The notes: generated from the letters alone by a model not told the origin. A stretch of 64,000 bases of DNA from Leucothrix arctica (GCF_003172895.1 NZ_QGKL01000043.1:107578-171577), one strand, 5' to 3'; counted from the first letter of the stretch, positions 50,928 through 60,610 are shown. Program-made: numbers and translations.

Positions 50928-51980
50928 ATGCTAAAGAAATGCCTATACCTCTCTGTACTGCTAGCTGCTTCAGCTACTGTTAGCGCTAAAACACCCGTGC
51001 CTGCTGATCACTTTGATATGTCCCAGTGGAAAATCACGCTCCCTATGGATGCTGATGAAAATGGCAAGGTTGATGAAATCAAACTTCCAAACTTAATGAC
51101 TTACTCTCACCCTGAGTTCTTTTACTTAGATGAAAATAACCACCTAGTATTTCAAGTACATAACAAAGCGGTTACTACAAAAGGCTCTTCTAACGCACGT
51201 TCTGAGCTTCGCCAAGAACTACGCGGTGCAGACCACAGCATCGGTACAAAAGATCCAGGTAACTACTTCTCACTTGCTTCACACCCTGACGCTAAAACGT
51301 TTGGCGCTATCGGTGGAAAGATGGAAGCAACGCTAAAAGTTAACCACGTGTCAAAGCGTGCTAAGCACTCTGATAAAGAACCCGCACATTCGGTTGTGGT
51401 TGGTCAGATTCATGCGGCTAAGAACAAAGAAAAGCTTAAAGAAGCGAAGGGTTGGGGTAACGGTAACGAGCCGCTAAAAATCTTCTACAAGAAGCTTCCT
51501 AACCACGAAACGGGTTCTGTTTTTTGGAACTACGAGCGTAACCTTGCGAAGGCACATCCAGACCGTACTGACATCAACTACCCTGTTTGGGGCAACGGTT
51601 GGAACATTGGAAATGACCCTAAAGAAGCAGGCCTTAAGTTAGGTAAAGAATTTAGCTACACAGTAAACGTATTTGGCGATTACATGTACCTAACGTTTAG
51701 CGCTGAAGGTCGTGAGACTAAAGAGTTCAAGATCAGTCTAGCAAACAATGTTGATGCTAACGGTAAGGTTGATGCGAAGAACTTTGACCAAGGTTATGCG
51801 CTTGATCCTTTCTACTTCAAGGCTGGTGCGTATGGCCAGTGTAGTGCAAAAGACAGTGACAGCATGTGGTCACCAGCGTGTGCAGGTACAGGTGACTTTG
51901 CAGCAGACGTTAAGACAGGTGACTACAACAGCGTGACTTTTTCTAAGCTAGTGGTTAGTGAAGGTTCAGAGCCTAAGTAA
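50928..51980 (+). CDS. secreted alginate lyase, PL7 family
   Basis: 350 aa with signal peptide 1-20 (ending TVSA-KT). The three PL7 signatures are present: RSELRQ at 91-96, QIH at 160-162 in VVVGQIHA, and YFKAGAYGQ at 296-304. These supply the catalytic Arg, Gln, His and Tyr for beta-elimination of alginate. QIH rather than QVH is usually linked with polyguluronate or mixed activity. Length is typical plus an insertion rich in Lys (about 165-185). It suggests use of brown-algal alginate or remodelling of own biofilm. Confidence 0.95.
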   Translation: MLKKCLYLSVLLAASATVSAKTPVPADHFDMSQWKITLPMDADENGKVDEIKLPNLMTYSHPEFFYLDENNHLVFQVHNKAVTTKGSSNARSELRQELRGADHSIGTKDPGNYFSLASHPDAKTFGAIGGKMEATLKVNHVSKRAKHSDKEPAHSVVVGQIHAAKNKEKLKEAKGWGNGNEPLKIFYKKLPNHETGSVFWNYERNLAKAHPDRTDINYPVWGNGWNIGNDPKEAGLKLGKEFSYTVNVFGDYMYLTFSAEGRETKEFKISLANNVDANGKVDAKNFDQGYALDPFYFKAGAYGQCSAKDSDSMWSPACAGTGDFAADVKTGDYNSVTFSKLVVSEGSEPK

Positions 51981-52013
51981 TAAGTTTGTTGGTCGTTCAT
52001 GCCTTTTTTTAAA

Positions 52014-52046
52014 GAGCCTCAGCTTTAGTTAGTTGGGGCTTTTTTA
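52014..52046 (+). terminator. intrinsic terminator after the alginate lyase gene
   Basis: AGCCTCAGCT pairs with AGTTGGGGCT (two wobble pairs) around TTAGTT and runs into six T. Confidence 0.85.
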
Positions 52047-52194
52047 TGGCTGCCACTTATGTCATTTTATACATGAGACGTACTAATGCACATGTGCATG
52101 CAAGACAAACTAAATTCCAAAATATCATTCAATATTAGAATAGATAGCTCGAGTTCATATTGCAAAGCTTGAGCTTCCTTATACACACCTTTAG

Positions 52195-52234
52195 TTATGT
52201 AAAAAACATAAGTATACTTTAGTTTTTTACATAA
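52195..52234. promoter_or_regulatory. 40-bp near-perfect palindrome before the AAA/DUF4143 gene
   Basis: TTATGTAAAAAAC and GTTTTTTACATAA are perfect 13-bp arms. The 14-bp spacer itself contains the palindrome AAGTATACTT. It ends 13 bp before the ATG at 52248, so it overlaps the probable promoter and leader and replaces a normal ribosome site. Confidence 0.65.
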
Positions 52235-52247
52235 TCATAAGCATACA

Positions 52248-53468
52248 ATGTATAAGCGATCTGCCAACACCCTACTCTCAGAAGCACTCTCTATCTCGCC
52301 ATCCGTTCTACTGTCTGGTGCGCGACAGGTTGGTAAATCCACATTGTGTTTGGTCAAAGATCAAGAGTATCGAGTATTCGATAACTTGGTTGAACGAGCC
52401 GCCGCACTTCATGATCCTGTTGGCTATATATCAACACTACCTAAGCCTGTGACGCTGGATGAAATCCAAAAAGCCCCTGAAATATTAGAAGGGATAAAAA
52501 TAGCCATTGATGAAAATAGAAAGAATGGCACTTTTTTGCTGACAGGTTCTGCCAATGTTCTGGATATGAAAAAAGCTAAGGACACATTGGCTGGACGTAT
52601 TATTGAAATTCCAATGTGGCCATTGTCTCAAAAGGAAATTCACCACAAGCCCGATGATAATATTATCGATCACTTACTAAGAAAGGGCGTTAAGGGCTTA
52701 GCAGTTCCGACAATTGCACATACGGACTTGATGACCGCAATGGTACTTGGTGGTTACCCTGAAGCGCTCAAAGTCACATCAGAGCGAGGTCGCTCTATGT
52801 GGTTTAATGCTTATATTAGTACCTATGTTGAACGTGACATTAGAGACGTTGGCGAGCTGCGTGACTTATCTGCGTTCATTCGTTTTTATAACATCATCGC
52901 ACCGCGCAGTTGCGGCTTGGTTAATAAGTCTGACTTAGCAACTGATGCTGGCTTATCCGAGCCAACTATTACCAATTACCTTTCAATGTTGGAGATGATT
53001 TACCAGATAACCTTGCTTCGACCCTATAGCGCTAATATCTCTAAACGCTTTATCAAGTCTCCCAAGCTATACATGACTGATAGTGGGCTGTTCTGTCACC
53101 TACTCGATATCCGTAATGCTGATGAGTTGCAGTCTTCACGCCACAAAGGCGAGGTGGTAGAAACGTTTGTGTTTAGTGAGCTACTGAAACACATTAGCTA
53201 CAGTGAGCTACAACCCAAGCTGTATCACTATCGAACGACTGATAAAAAGGAAATTGATTTTATTATCGAGAAGCATGATCAGATTATTGCTATCGAAGTG
53301 AAGTCATCACAAGGCATTAAGCAGAATACTTTCAGGCACATCACCGAGTTACAGGAAAAATCAAACAAACCCGTACTCGGCATTGTGTTATATGCGGGTA
53401 ACAATGTGTTGTCATTTGGAGATGAAAAAAACCCGCGTTATGCTATTCCACTAAGTGTGTTCTTCTAA
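52248..53468 (+). CDS. AAA ATPase with DUF4143 domain
   Basis: 406 aa. AAA_14 domain: Walker A LLSGARQVGKSTL near residue 25 and Walker B PVTLDEIQKAPEIL. Sensor region FLLTGSANVLDM is followed by the hallmark LAGRIIEIPMWPLSQKEI and YVERDIRDVGELRDLSAF. A winged-helix stretch and a C-terminal DUF4143 domain come next, with nuclease-like residues YRTTDKKEIDFIIE and AIEVKSS (D-x-n-E-V-K). The family is widespread, mobile between genomes and without settled function. No normal ribosome site; a large palindrome covers the leader. Confidence 0.9.
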   Translation: MYKRSANTLLSEALSISPSVLLSGARQVGKSTLCLVKDQEYRVFDNLVERAAALHDPVGYISTLPKPVTLDEIQKAPEILEGIKIAIDENRKNGTFLLTGSANVLDMKKAKDTLAGRIIEIPMWPLSQKEIHHKPDDNIIDHLLRKGVKGLAVPTIAHTDLMTAMVLGGYPEALKVTSERGRSMWFNAYISTYVERDIRDVGELRDLSAFIRFYNIIAPRSCGLVNKSDLATDAGLSEPTITNYLSMLEMIYQITLLRPYSANISKRFIKSPKLYMTDSGLFCHLLDIRNADELQSSRHKGEVVETFVFSELLKHISYSELQPKLYHYRTTDKKEIDFIIEKHDQIIAIEVKSSQGIKQNTFRHITELQEKSNKPVLGIVLYAGNNVLSFGDEKNPRYAIPLSVFF

Positions 53469-53544
53469 GTGAATTTTTTATGGCACAGTTGGCACAGTTA
53501 GATTTTCACCTCGATGGATTGCTTAAGTAAGCAATTTTCAGCAT

Positions 53545-53582
53545 CAAAAAACAGGACGGGAAAGCAACTTCTCGCCCTGTTT
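53545..53582 (-). terminator. intrinsic terminator after the GDPD gene
   Basis: On the minus strand AAACAGGGCGAGAAG pairs imperfectly with CTTTCCCGTCCTGTTT and runs into T. It lies just after the phosphodiesterase stop codon. Confidence 0.75.
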
Positions 53583-53588
53583 ATTATT

Positions 53589-54872
53589 TTAAAGCCCTTT
53601 GCAATTAGCGTAATAAGTCGTCGTTGCTGGCCAGTCCGAGAACATACCTTTTATGCCAACATCCTGCGCTAATACGTCTAGCACTTCCATCATGTCACCT
53701 TCATTCTTCAACGCTGCTGTACTGGTCTGATAGTACCAACCACCGCCATTTTTAAGAAGACCTGAGCGCTCCAATGTCCAAGTGATAAGGTCAATACCAT
53801 TAGCTTTTGCCGTCTTTGCGTATTCTGAAGGGACAATTTGTTGCTTATCATTCAGCTCAATCAACGCCCACATTGGTGGAGCCATGAAGTTAACACCCTG
53901 CTTCTTCAGTTCAGGCATTCTAGCGATTTGCTTCTTGTAGCCGCCGTCAACATCAAGTCTTTCTTTCGGATGGTGCTTGTAAACTTCATCATCTAAGTAA
54001 ACGGCTTGCTTACCAAATGCTGGCTCTTTTTCGATCCAGTACAGCACATCATTTAGATTAAATGACTGCGGGAATACACTCGCGGCATCAACACCTGCAG
54101 CCTTGTATTCGTTAATCATTTGCTGTGCGTAGTCTGCTTGTGTATAGCCATTAAATGGCATTGCTACATTGGCTGACTTAAGCTCAGGCGTCATTTTTGT
54201 GCCTAGCTTTTTGAATAGCTCGATACTCTCAGCATGTGTTAAAACAGTGCCTGTACCTGCGTATAAGTCTGTTCTCCAACCAGCTGTGCCACCCATGTAA
54301 GCTTCGACAGTCTTCGCAGTTTTATCGCTAGCGTCCATTTTCCCGCGTAGTGTTTTGAACTCAGCAACCGTTAGATCACTCGCGCAACACTGTGCAGAAG
54401 CTGGGCTAAGCATTTCACCCGTTTTATCATCATAAACAGCAGGTGAAAATGGCTTAGTACATTTTTCCGCAAGCTCTGGAATAGCTAGAATATTTGTCGT
54501 TGTATGAAGGTCGCACTGTGAGTGGCGGCATACTAACTCTTTGTCTTTTGTGAATGTCACGTCACACTCAAGAATACCAGCACCCATGCGAGCTGCTGCT
54601 TCGTATGATTCTTTGGTGTGCTCAGGGAACTGCATTGCAGCACCACGATGACCTATTGAGAAGTCTGATTTTTTAAATGGGCCATTGACACATTTTTGTA
54701 ACTCAGACTTAAGTGCGCTGTCGTCCATTTGCTCAACTAAGTAGAAAGGTCGCGGGCCTAATTGAACATTTGTCTCTGCTGACTTCGCACCATGACTATC
54801 TGCAACACTCACATTGCACAAAGCAATCGAGCTAAGTACTGCTATGGCAACAAGATTCCATGTTTTGGTCAT
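53589..54872 (-). CDS. exported glycerophosphodiester phosphodiesterase
   Basis: 427 aa with a signal peptide ([20 protein letters not shown], cleavage near SVA-DS). Catalytic region: [20 protein letters not shown] with the general acid His, and [20 protein letters not shown] with metal-binding Glu and Asp, followed by [14 protein letters not shown]. It is longer than GlpQ (about 358 aa) because of inserts with Cys residues near 160-190. It releases glycerol-3-phosphate from deacylated phospholipids in the periplasm. Single-gene unit. Confidence 0.9.
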   Translation of the reverse strand: MTKTWNLVAIAVLSSIALCNVSVADSHGAKSAETNVQLGPRPFYLVEQMDDSALKSELQKCVNGPFKKSDFSIGHRGAAMQFPEHTKESYEAAARMGAGILECDVTFTKDKELVCRHSQCDLHTTTNILAIPELAEKCTKPFSPAVYDDKTGEMLSPASAQCCASDLTVAEFKTLRGKMDASDKTAKTVEAYMGGTAGWRTDLYAGTGTVLTHAESIELFKKLGTKMTPELKSANVAMPFNGYTQADYAQQMINEYKAAGVDAASVFPQSFNLNDVLYWIEKEPAFGKQAVYLDDEVYKHHPKERLDVDGGYKKQIARMPELKKQGVNFMAPPMWALIELNDKQQIVPSEYAKTAKANGIDLITWTLERSGLLKNGGGWYYQTSTAALKNEGDMMEVLDVLAQDVGIKGMFSDWPATTTYYANCKGL

Positions 54873-54967
54873 TGTAAACTCCTAGTTAAATGTATTTGAG
54901 GCAGGAGTCTATGGCAGCTTTGTTACAATCCGGTTAAAGCTAAGTGACTGAATAGTTGCAATAAGAG

Positions 54968-55828
54968 TCAACACTCCACACCCACAGAAACACTTTTCAT
55001 AAGTGCACGAATACGAGCAACTATAGCCCCACGCCCATCAATATTTGCAGGTATAGCTAGCGCATAACCCAAAGAAGACTTCTCTGAACAATCATAACGA
55101 GGCTGGACAACTGCACCCTCATCCAACAACCAATTCGCTATTTCTACGTGGTTTTTCTTTAGAGCAGCATTTAACGCGGTTGCACCCTCCCAAATAGAAA
55201 ACTCGGTCGTTGCGCCATGTTTTAGCAATACTTTAGCGGAAGCTAGGTCATTATTTATCACGGCTCTATATAGCGGAACAAACTCAGAAATAGAGCCTTC
55301 ATAAAGACTTCCATCTAAGTCCTTAGTCGTCGCTTTTATCTGTGTCAGCACATGCTCAAGCACCTGACTATTCTGCCTATTGACCGCACAAAACAACGGA
55401 GTCACAAGAGAGAAATGAGGCATTGAGTCAAACGACGCGCCTAAACTAAGAAGCTGATCTGTCACCTTTATAATTTGCGCACTATTTTCAGCCTTAAAAG
55501 GCTTGTCACCTTCTTTCCCCATCGTATCGCCATTCTCGTTAGTGCTACTACTACACATCAACAAGCTAAGGTATTCGTAAGGTCCATTCAAATCATCGTC
55601 TGATCGCGAGCCCAACCAATGACTGATTTTACTAAACTTTGACTGAGCAACAGCTTCCCTAAAACTGTATTCCAGACACTTGCTGTACTTAGTTTTATTC
55701 TTGCCTATAAACTTGCTGCACTCTTCAAACTCAACAGCATACGAGTTCCCATAACTCATGATGCTACAGACAAAAATAACGAGAATTGAAATAAATTTAG
55801 ATAGCGTCATATACTTTTTACCAATCAT
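54968..55828 (-). CDS. exported ankyrin-repeat protein
   Basis: 286 aa, or 280 if the Met at 55810 is used; neither start has a strong ribosome site. Signal peptide at about 8-30 (SKFISILVIFVCSIMSYGNS). Ankyrin repeats fill about 120-250: FVPLYRAVINNDLASAKVLL, KHGATTEFSIWEGATALNAA and KKNHVEIANWLLDEGAVV. Cysteines flank the array. Probably a periplasmic binding protein; the partner is unknown. Region 55829-55953 upstream has no other gene. Confidence 0.82.
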   Translation of the reverse strand: MIGKKYMTLSKFISILVIFVCSIMSYGNSYAVEFEECSKFIGKNKTKYSKCLEYSFREAVAQSKFSKISHWLGSRSDDDLNGPYEYLSLLMCSSSTNENGDTMGKEGDKPFKAENSAQIIKVTDQLLSLGASFDSMPHFSLVTPLFCAVNRQNSQVLEHVLTQIKATTKDLDGSLYEGSISEFVPLYRAVINNDLASAKVLLKHGATTEFSIWEGATALNAALKKNHVEIANWLLDEGAVVQPRYDCSEKSSLGYALAIPANIDGRGAIVARIRALMKSVSVGVEC

Positions 55829-55953
55829 GTTTTAGCTTATTTTAGTGTGATTTCTATGCATCAGTTTAGATTAAATTCAGATCGAAAATAGCTACATAAA
55901 CAAAAAATGCTTTAAATACACCAAAGATCAAAGGATATATGGGCGTCTTATTT

Positions 55954-56556
55954 TTAACTCACCTTATCTCTTCGGCGTATCCACCACTCCACCACAAGCA
56001 GATTAGGTATCCAGCACAACCAAGCTAAATACAAAGAAGCGTCGGTATACTCCATTCCAAATAGCGTAAAACCCAGCAACTGTATCCTCAAAGTAACACC
56101 TGCAAGCGTCAGTGCAAACGAGCGAATCATCCAACGCCGATGCTCTTCAAAACGACAATTACGCACATGTTGAACACCCATAAATGTAGTAAACATCCAA
56201 GCAAGTGACAACAAAGCAAAGCCTGTCGCTGCAACAAAACCACCCTCTGCACCAATAGCAATAACCAGTCCCGCAATACCTGCAACCAGTACACACACAC
56301 CATAAATGCGCCCTGTCCAACGATGCAGTGCAGGCATGTTTGTACGTATTTTTGAAGAAAATTGGATAACACCCAATATCAACGCTATCGGTGCTAACGA
56401 GATGTGCAGCATAAATGCCGTTAAGCGATTATCTATATGGCTAGGCATATATGAAAAAGCCGTCTCTAGGTCCAAAAACAAGAATCGATACGAAGACAAA
56501 GCGATGATGACACTGGTAACTGCCATGATATAAAAAGCGGTTCGAGACTGTAGCAC
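55954..56556 (-). CDS. DUF2306 membrane protein
   Basis: 200 aa with about six hydrophobic segments. The DUF2306 pattern is visible: HISLAPIALILGVIQFSSKI, PALHRWTGRIYGVCVLVAGI, FEEHRRWMIRSFALTLAGVT. Conserved His and Arg residues in HRWTGR and HRRWMIR suggest a heme- or redox-linked membrane protein, but function is unknown. Divergent from a tetR gene with two shared operators, so it is the likely target of that repressor. Confidence 0.88.
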   Translation of the reverse strand: MLQSRTAFYIMAVTSVIIALSSYRFLFLDLETAFSYMPSHIDNRLTAFMLHISLAPIALILGVIQFSSKIRTNMPALHRWTGRIYGVCVLVAGIAGLVIAIGAEGGFVAATGFALLSLAWMFTTFMGVQHVRNCRFEEHRRWMIRSFALTLAGVTLRIQLLGFTLFGMEYTDASLYLAWLCWIPNLLVVEWWIRRRDKVS

Positions 56557-56570
56557 GGTAACTCCGAAGT

Positions 56571-56614
56571 AATATTGACAGTGTCAATATAAGCATTCAA
56601 ATTGACACTGTCAA
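56571..56614. promoter_or_regulatory. two palindromic operators between DUF2306 gene and tetR
   Basis: TTGACAGTGTCAA (56575-56587; extended to 21 bp with 9 of 10 arm matches) and TTGACACTGTCAA (56602-56614) are both perfect 13-bp palindromes, 27 bp apart centre to centre. They lie in the 81-bp gap between divergent genes, the usual set-up for a self-regulating TetR repressor. Confidence 0.85.
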
Positions 56615-56637
56615 CTGGTCGCCATAAAATCATTACC

Positions 56638-57234
56638 ATGACTAAAAAGAACAACACTGCGCCACATCACCACGGAAACCTCCGCGAAGCATTAATCAAT
56701 GCGGGCTTAGAACTGCTTGAAACAGGTGGAACACAAGCCCTTACCTTGAGGAAATGTGCGGCACTCGCTGGGGTTTCACATGCCGCACCTGCTAACCATT
56801 TTAATGGTCTTATTAGCTTGAAGGTCGCCATCATGGCTCGCGGACATTTCATGTTTACAGAAGCAATGCAGCAAGCAAATGCTCAAGCAGAAACATCACC
56901 GTGGAATCAGTTAAATGCGACCTGCGAGGCTTACATTACCTTTGCGCGCACTCATAAAACCCTATTCCATTTGATGTTCCAATCCGGTTGTGAGGAATTG
57001 GAGGGTGCCGATAAGCAATCAATGAGTGAGAATCAGCAAGCATGTGAAGCGTCTTATGGCACCTTACAACAAGTGTGTTTGCCATTTGAACATACTGGAA
57101 ACAACGCTTTAAATACTGAAACGATGGTGTGGTCCTTGGTGCATGGCTATGCCATGTTGTTTGCAGATAAAGACTGCGCCATGCAGGACGTACCTGAGTT
57201 TTCAGAGATCTTACCTAGACTAAAATTGAAATAA
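56638..57234 (+). CDS. TetR-family repressor (WHG-domain type)
   Basis: 198 aa from the ATG at 56638; the frame continues upstream to a TTG inside the operator, which is unlikely. The N-terminal HTH reads NLREALINAGLELLETGGTQ then CAALAGVSHAAPANHFNG. The C-terminal WHG-like part (about 85-198) includes FARTHKTLFHLMFQSG and WSLVHGYAMLFADK. It should bind the two palindromes upstream and control itself and the DUF2306 gene. Ligand unknown. Confidence 0.92.
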   Translation: MTKKNNTAPHHHGNLREALINAGLELLETGGTQALTLRKCAALAGVSHAAPANHFNGLISLKVAIMARGHFMFTEAMQQANAQAETSPWNQLNATCEAYITFARTHKTLFHLMFQSGCEELEGADKQSMSENQQACEASYGTLQQVCLPFEHTGNNALNTETMVWSLVHGYAMLFADKDCAMQDVPEFSEILPRLKLK

Positions 57235-57237
57235 AAA

Positions 57238-57675
57238 CTATTGAGATCTCATTTCCTGCTGGCGCATCGACATTTGGTCAATCTCACCCAATAACTCATC
57301 AATATTAAATACCGCCTGACGCAGCTTTTCACCTTGATCATAACCAATTAACACGACACGAAACTCGTCTTTCTGCACGTTAAAGTGCTGATAAAACGAG
57401 TCAGCCTGTAAGCGTGAATCCTGCTTACCTTCTAGTAACACCTTCCCGTCAGCCTCGATAATCCACGTCTGTAGAAAACGCTCAGCAAAGTCCTCTGCAA
57501 ACTCTGTTTGAATCGTTTTAAAACGCGTTAGTCGCGAGTCATCAGCCGCTGGTGTAAAGACAATAATCTGACGTTTTTCCCATGCGAACTCACCCAAAGC
57601 TTGAGTAACAGATTGCCCTGTGGCTTGAAGTGTCATAGGTAAAAACATAAAGTAGACTATCCATAAGTAACGCAT
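57238..57675 (-). CDS. DUF4174 exported protein
   Basis: 145 aa with a signal peptide (MRYLWIVYFMFLPMTLQATG). The mature part fits DUF4174: LGEFAWEKRQIIVFTPAADD, RLTRFKTIQ, FRVVLIGYDQGEKLR and FNIDELLGEIDQMSMRQQEM. The fold is thioredoxin-like without the CxxC pair. Function unknown; convergent with tetR, 3 bp apart. Confidence 0.85.
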   Translation of the reverse strand: MRYLWIVYFMFLPMTLQATGQSVTQALGEFAWEKRQIIVFTPAADDSRLTRFKTIQTEFAEDFAERFLQTWIIEADGKVLLEGKQDSRLQADSFYQHFNVQKDEFRVVLIGYDQGEKLRQAVFNIDELLGEIDQMSMRQQEMRSQ

Positions 57676-57845
57676 CAGGTAACTCCATATCGAACACTGC
57701 TAGACCTTGATTATAAACATTTTATAGCTTTCCACGCTAAGAGCAGGGTCTTCAACAAAGCTGAAAGGTATAGCGACATCATCGCATTCACTCGCCAAAA
57801 CTGCGAAGTGCTACAGTATCAACAGTCATTTATAGGTCATCTATT

Positions 57846-58682
57846 ATGAGTACAAGTTACATTCCATCGAACAAAAAGCAGCGGGTGATGCTCGACATCA
57901 CTCCTGAATCGACAGGCTGGAAATACCTCAGCTTCTCAGTGCGTGATCACAAAGACGGCGAAGCGTTTGAAGAAACGCGCGAAGGCCAAGAAACAGCGAT
58001 TATTCCACTCACTGGGTCAGGCACATTTGTCATCAATGGCACGGAATACAACTTGTCGCGTGACAGTGTATTCACTGAAATGCCACAGGTGCTGTACGTC
58101 ACTCCAGGCGACAAAATTAGCTTAGTTGCTGGTGGCACGCTGGTCTTCGCCATTGGTTCTGCACCTGCTGAAGGTGTTTACCCTACTCGCTTGTTTGAGC
58201 CGCAAGAAATGCGTTCGGAGATTCGTGGTGGTGGCGCAGCGTTTAGACAGGTTAATCACATTTTAGCAGCGCCTTTACCTGCTGAACGACTGATCTTATT
58301 TGAAGTATATGTACCTCGCGGAAGCTGGTCAGGCTGGGCACCTCATTGTCATGATGGCAAAGACGGTTCGCCGTATTTGGAGGAAACTTACTACTTCAAG
58401 CTACAACCTGATAATGGCTTCTGGATGCACCGTAACTGGCGTGATGGCGAGTTTAACGACGTGATGTCTGGGCAAGATGGCGACTGCGCGATTGTGCCAG
58501 AAGGCTACCACTCAAGCGTTTGCTGTCCGGGTTCTCATATGTACTTTTTGAACTTCCTCGCGGGTGACTTGCTGCATGAGAAGCGCTCTACGCCACCTTG
58601 TTATCATAGTGACTTTACGTGGATTGAGGATGATTGGGAGAAAGATGCTTGGGACTTGCCTATTGTGACGAAGCCTAAGTAG
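57846..58682 (+). CDS. iolB: 5-deoxy-glucuronate isomerase IolB
   Basis: 278 aa bicupin. IolB pattern: GWKYLSFSVRDHKDGEAFEE, GSGTFVINGTEY, RGSWSGWAPHCHDGKDGSPY, LEETYYFKLQPDNGFWMHRN and a C-terminal YHSSVCCPGSHMYFLNFLAG with metal-binding His residues. It converts 5-deoxyglucuronate to 2-deoxy-5-keto-gluconate in inositol catabolism. No other iol gene lies in the window, so it is an orphan here. A 61-bp piece of a diverged iolB recurs at 60882-60942. Confidence 0.93.
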   Translation: MSTSYIPSNKKQRVMLDITPESTGWKYLSFSVRDHKDGEAFEETREGQETAIIPLTGSGTFVINGTEYNLSRDSVFTEMPQVLYVTPGDKISLVAGGTLVFAIGSAPAEGVYPTRLFEPQEMRSEIRGGGAAFRQVNHILAAPLPAERLILFEVYVPRGSWSGWAPHCHDGKDGSPYLEETYYFKLQPDNGFWMHRNWRDGEFNDVMSGQDGDCAIVPEGYHSSVCCPGSHMYFLNFLAGDLLHEKRSTPPCYHSDFTWIEDDWEKDAWDLPIVTKPK

Positions 58683-58715
58683 GCGGGGTTGCTGGTGGTA
58701 GATTGATGCTTGGTG

Positions 58716-58746
58716 AAGCCAGCTCGGTTGTTGAGCTGGCTTTTTT
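58716..58746 (+). terminator. intrinsic terminator after iolB
   Basis: AAGCCAGCTC and GAGCTGGCTT form a perfect 10-bp stem around GGTTGTT, followed by further T. Confidence 0.92.
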
Positions 58747-58973
58747 GTCTGTATTTTCTTTAATTTTGTCGGGTACAAAGATTAGCATAAGTCCTGGCCA
58801 GCGCCATTGTTACATGACTATTTTTCTTCTATTGAACCATAAGTCAAAACAAAACTAATTACCGAAGAAATAAGCTTTAACGACAGGAGGTCTAATAATC
58901 AGTGTTCATATATACTATTGCTATCAGAGTTTAAACGTGCTGATTTTGCTATTTGAAAACAAGGTGTATAGCT

Positions 58974-59939
58974 ATGCTAGATAGTCTAAAAATTTGTAAT
59001 TTTCGTTGTTTTGAAAACCTAGAGGTCCCCTCCTTGGGAAGGGTCAACTTAATAGTTGGCAAAAACAATACAGGAAAAAGCACGTTATTAGAGGCTGTTC
59101 AAGTATTTGCTTCAGGTGGAAATACAAGTGTACTCGATAAAATTCTGGATAATCGACATGAGTTTTTAAGTGATTCTGCAAACGGTAAAATACGAGATTC
59201 TCTATTAGACGTATGGCAAGAAGTTAGCGCGCTAAATGCTCCAAACGTAGAATGTAGTATCAGCAATCTAGATGGCTCGGAAGTTGTTAGTTCCCGATTC
59301 GTCGATATGAACAAGTACGCTATAGGTGATGCACTACCTGCGAAGTCAGCCCCATATGCAGTTGTTAATACAACCTTAGACTCAGAAACGAATCTAGCAA
59401 AACTATGGGATGAAGTTTATTTAAACTCCGAAGATCAGTTTTTGCAAGATGCTCTGCACATACTCAATCCAAACATAACAAGTTTAATGTTTGTGCAACG
59501 ACCAGGTACATCAACGGGTGAACTTCCACAAAGAATCGCAGTAGTGAAACTAAAAGGCGAAGCAAAAGCAATCTCATTAAAATCTATGGGAGAAGGTATA
59601 AGCCGCCTACTACAAATATTCCTACATGCTTTTTTCGCTCGTGATGGTTACCTCATGATCGATGAGTTTGAAAACGGTTTACACTACTCAATTCAAGCGC
59701 AAGTATTAGAAAAAATATTCAAGCTAGCAAAAGAGCTTAATATTCAAGTGTTCATGACTACCCACAGTAAAGATGTCATTAAAGCATTCAGTAAAGTATC
59801 ACTAGCCTCGCCAGAAGAGGGACGACTTATGTCATTAGGCCGTAATGAACGTGAAGTAGACAAAAAAACAATTTCTGCTCTCGTCTATGATGAAGCAGAT
59901 ACAAAATTGATCGCTGAAACAGACATGGAAGTACGCTAA
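58974..59939 (+). CDS. AAA ATPase (RecF/OLD-like), partner of DUF3226 protein
   Basis: 321 aa from the ATG at 58974 (AAGG about 9 nt upstream); the frame opens at a TTG seven codons earlier. N-terminus LDSLKICNFRCFENLEVPSL is typical of AAA_15/AAA_21. Walker A VGKNNTGKS (28-36), signature region ISLKSMGEGISRLLQIFLHA, Walker B YLMIDEFENGLHY, and VFMTTHSKDVI as switch. Compact, lacking a long coiled coil. Its stop and the next start overlap as TAATG. The ATPase/TOPRIM-like organisation parallels rloAB and OLD-family defence pairs. Confidence 0.88.
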   Translation: MLDSLKICNFRCFENLEVPSLGRVNLIVGKNNTGKSTLLEAVQVFASGGNTSVLDKILDNRHEFLSDSANGKIRDSLLDVWQEVSALNAPNVECSISNLDGSEVVSSRFVDMNKYAIGDALPAKSAPYAVVNTTLDSETNLAKLWDEVYLNSEDQFLQDALHILNPNITSLMFVQRPGTSTGELPQRIAVVKLKGEAKAISLKSMGEGISRLLQIFLHAFFARDGYLMIDEFENGLHYSIQAQVLEKIFKLAKELNIQVFMTTHSKDVIKAFSKVSLASPEEGRLMSLGRNEREVDKKTISALVYDEADTKLIAETDMEVR

Positions 59940-60610
59940 TGGCGAACAGAAACGTACTACTTGTCGAAGGTGCAAGCGATCAAAAGTTCTTTAAGCAGTT
60001 ACTATCTGGGTTATCAGACATTCCTGAAATAGAGCCCAAAATCCCTAGGGATGTCGATGCTCAGATTTATCGGAATGGTTTGCAGCCACTTTATCGACAA
60101 TTAGAACTACAACTTGGTTTATTAATCAGAGGCCAAATCAATAAACTAGGCGTTATTGTTGATGCGGACCATAGTGCACAAACTAACAACGGTTTTGAGA
60201 ATCGTAGAAACCAATTGGTCGAACTGTTACAAAAACACGACTTTATTATTACTACCACACCAGAAGAAATGAACCAAGGTGAGTGTTTTAAGCATCCTTC
60301 AGGCGCGGAAATTGGGGTTTGGATCATGCCAAATCATCAATCAGACGGGATGATTGAGGATCTATTTTTAGGTTCGGTCATAACCGAACAACAGTTGTTA
60401 CTAGGTCATGCAACAACTGTAATCAACAATCTGAATGAACACAAAAATTTTGCGACACATCATGACTCCAAAGCTAAGCTGTCAACATGGCTAGCTTGGC
60501 AAAAAGAACCTGGTATTTCCCCTTCATATGCATACCATAAGGGCTTATTTAAGAAAGATAACTCAGGATTTGTTTCGATAACAGACTGGTTGAAAAGGGT
60601 ATTTGATTGA
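59939..60610 (+). CDS. DUF3226 protein with TOPRIM-like motifs
   Basis: 223 aa. VLLVEGASDQKFFKQLL carries a Glu (Glu10) and LGVIVDADHS carries Asp75-x-Asp77, the metal-site signature of TOPRIM folds; PSGAEIGVWIMPNHQSDGMI and EDLFL follow. Matches DUF3226 in length and pattern, a family normally encoded right after such ATPases. Probable effector nuclease of a two-gene defence unit. Start overlaps the ATPase stop by one base. Confidence 0.87.
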   Translation: MANRNVLLVEGASDQKFFKQLLSGLSDIPEIEPKIPRDVDAQIYRNGLQPLYRQLELQLGLLIRGQINKLGVIVDADHSAQTNNGFENRRNQLVELLQKHDFIITTTPEEMNQGECFKHPSGAEIGVWIMPNHQSDGMIEDLFLGSVITEQQLLLGHATTVINNLNEHKNFATHHDSKAKLSTWLAWQKEPGISPSYAYHKGLFKKDNSGFVSITDWLKRVFD

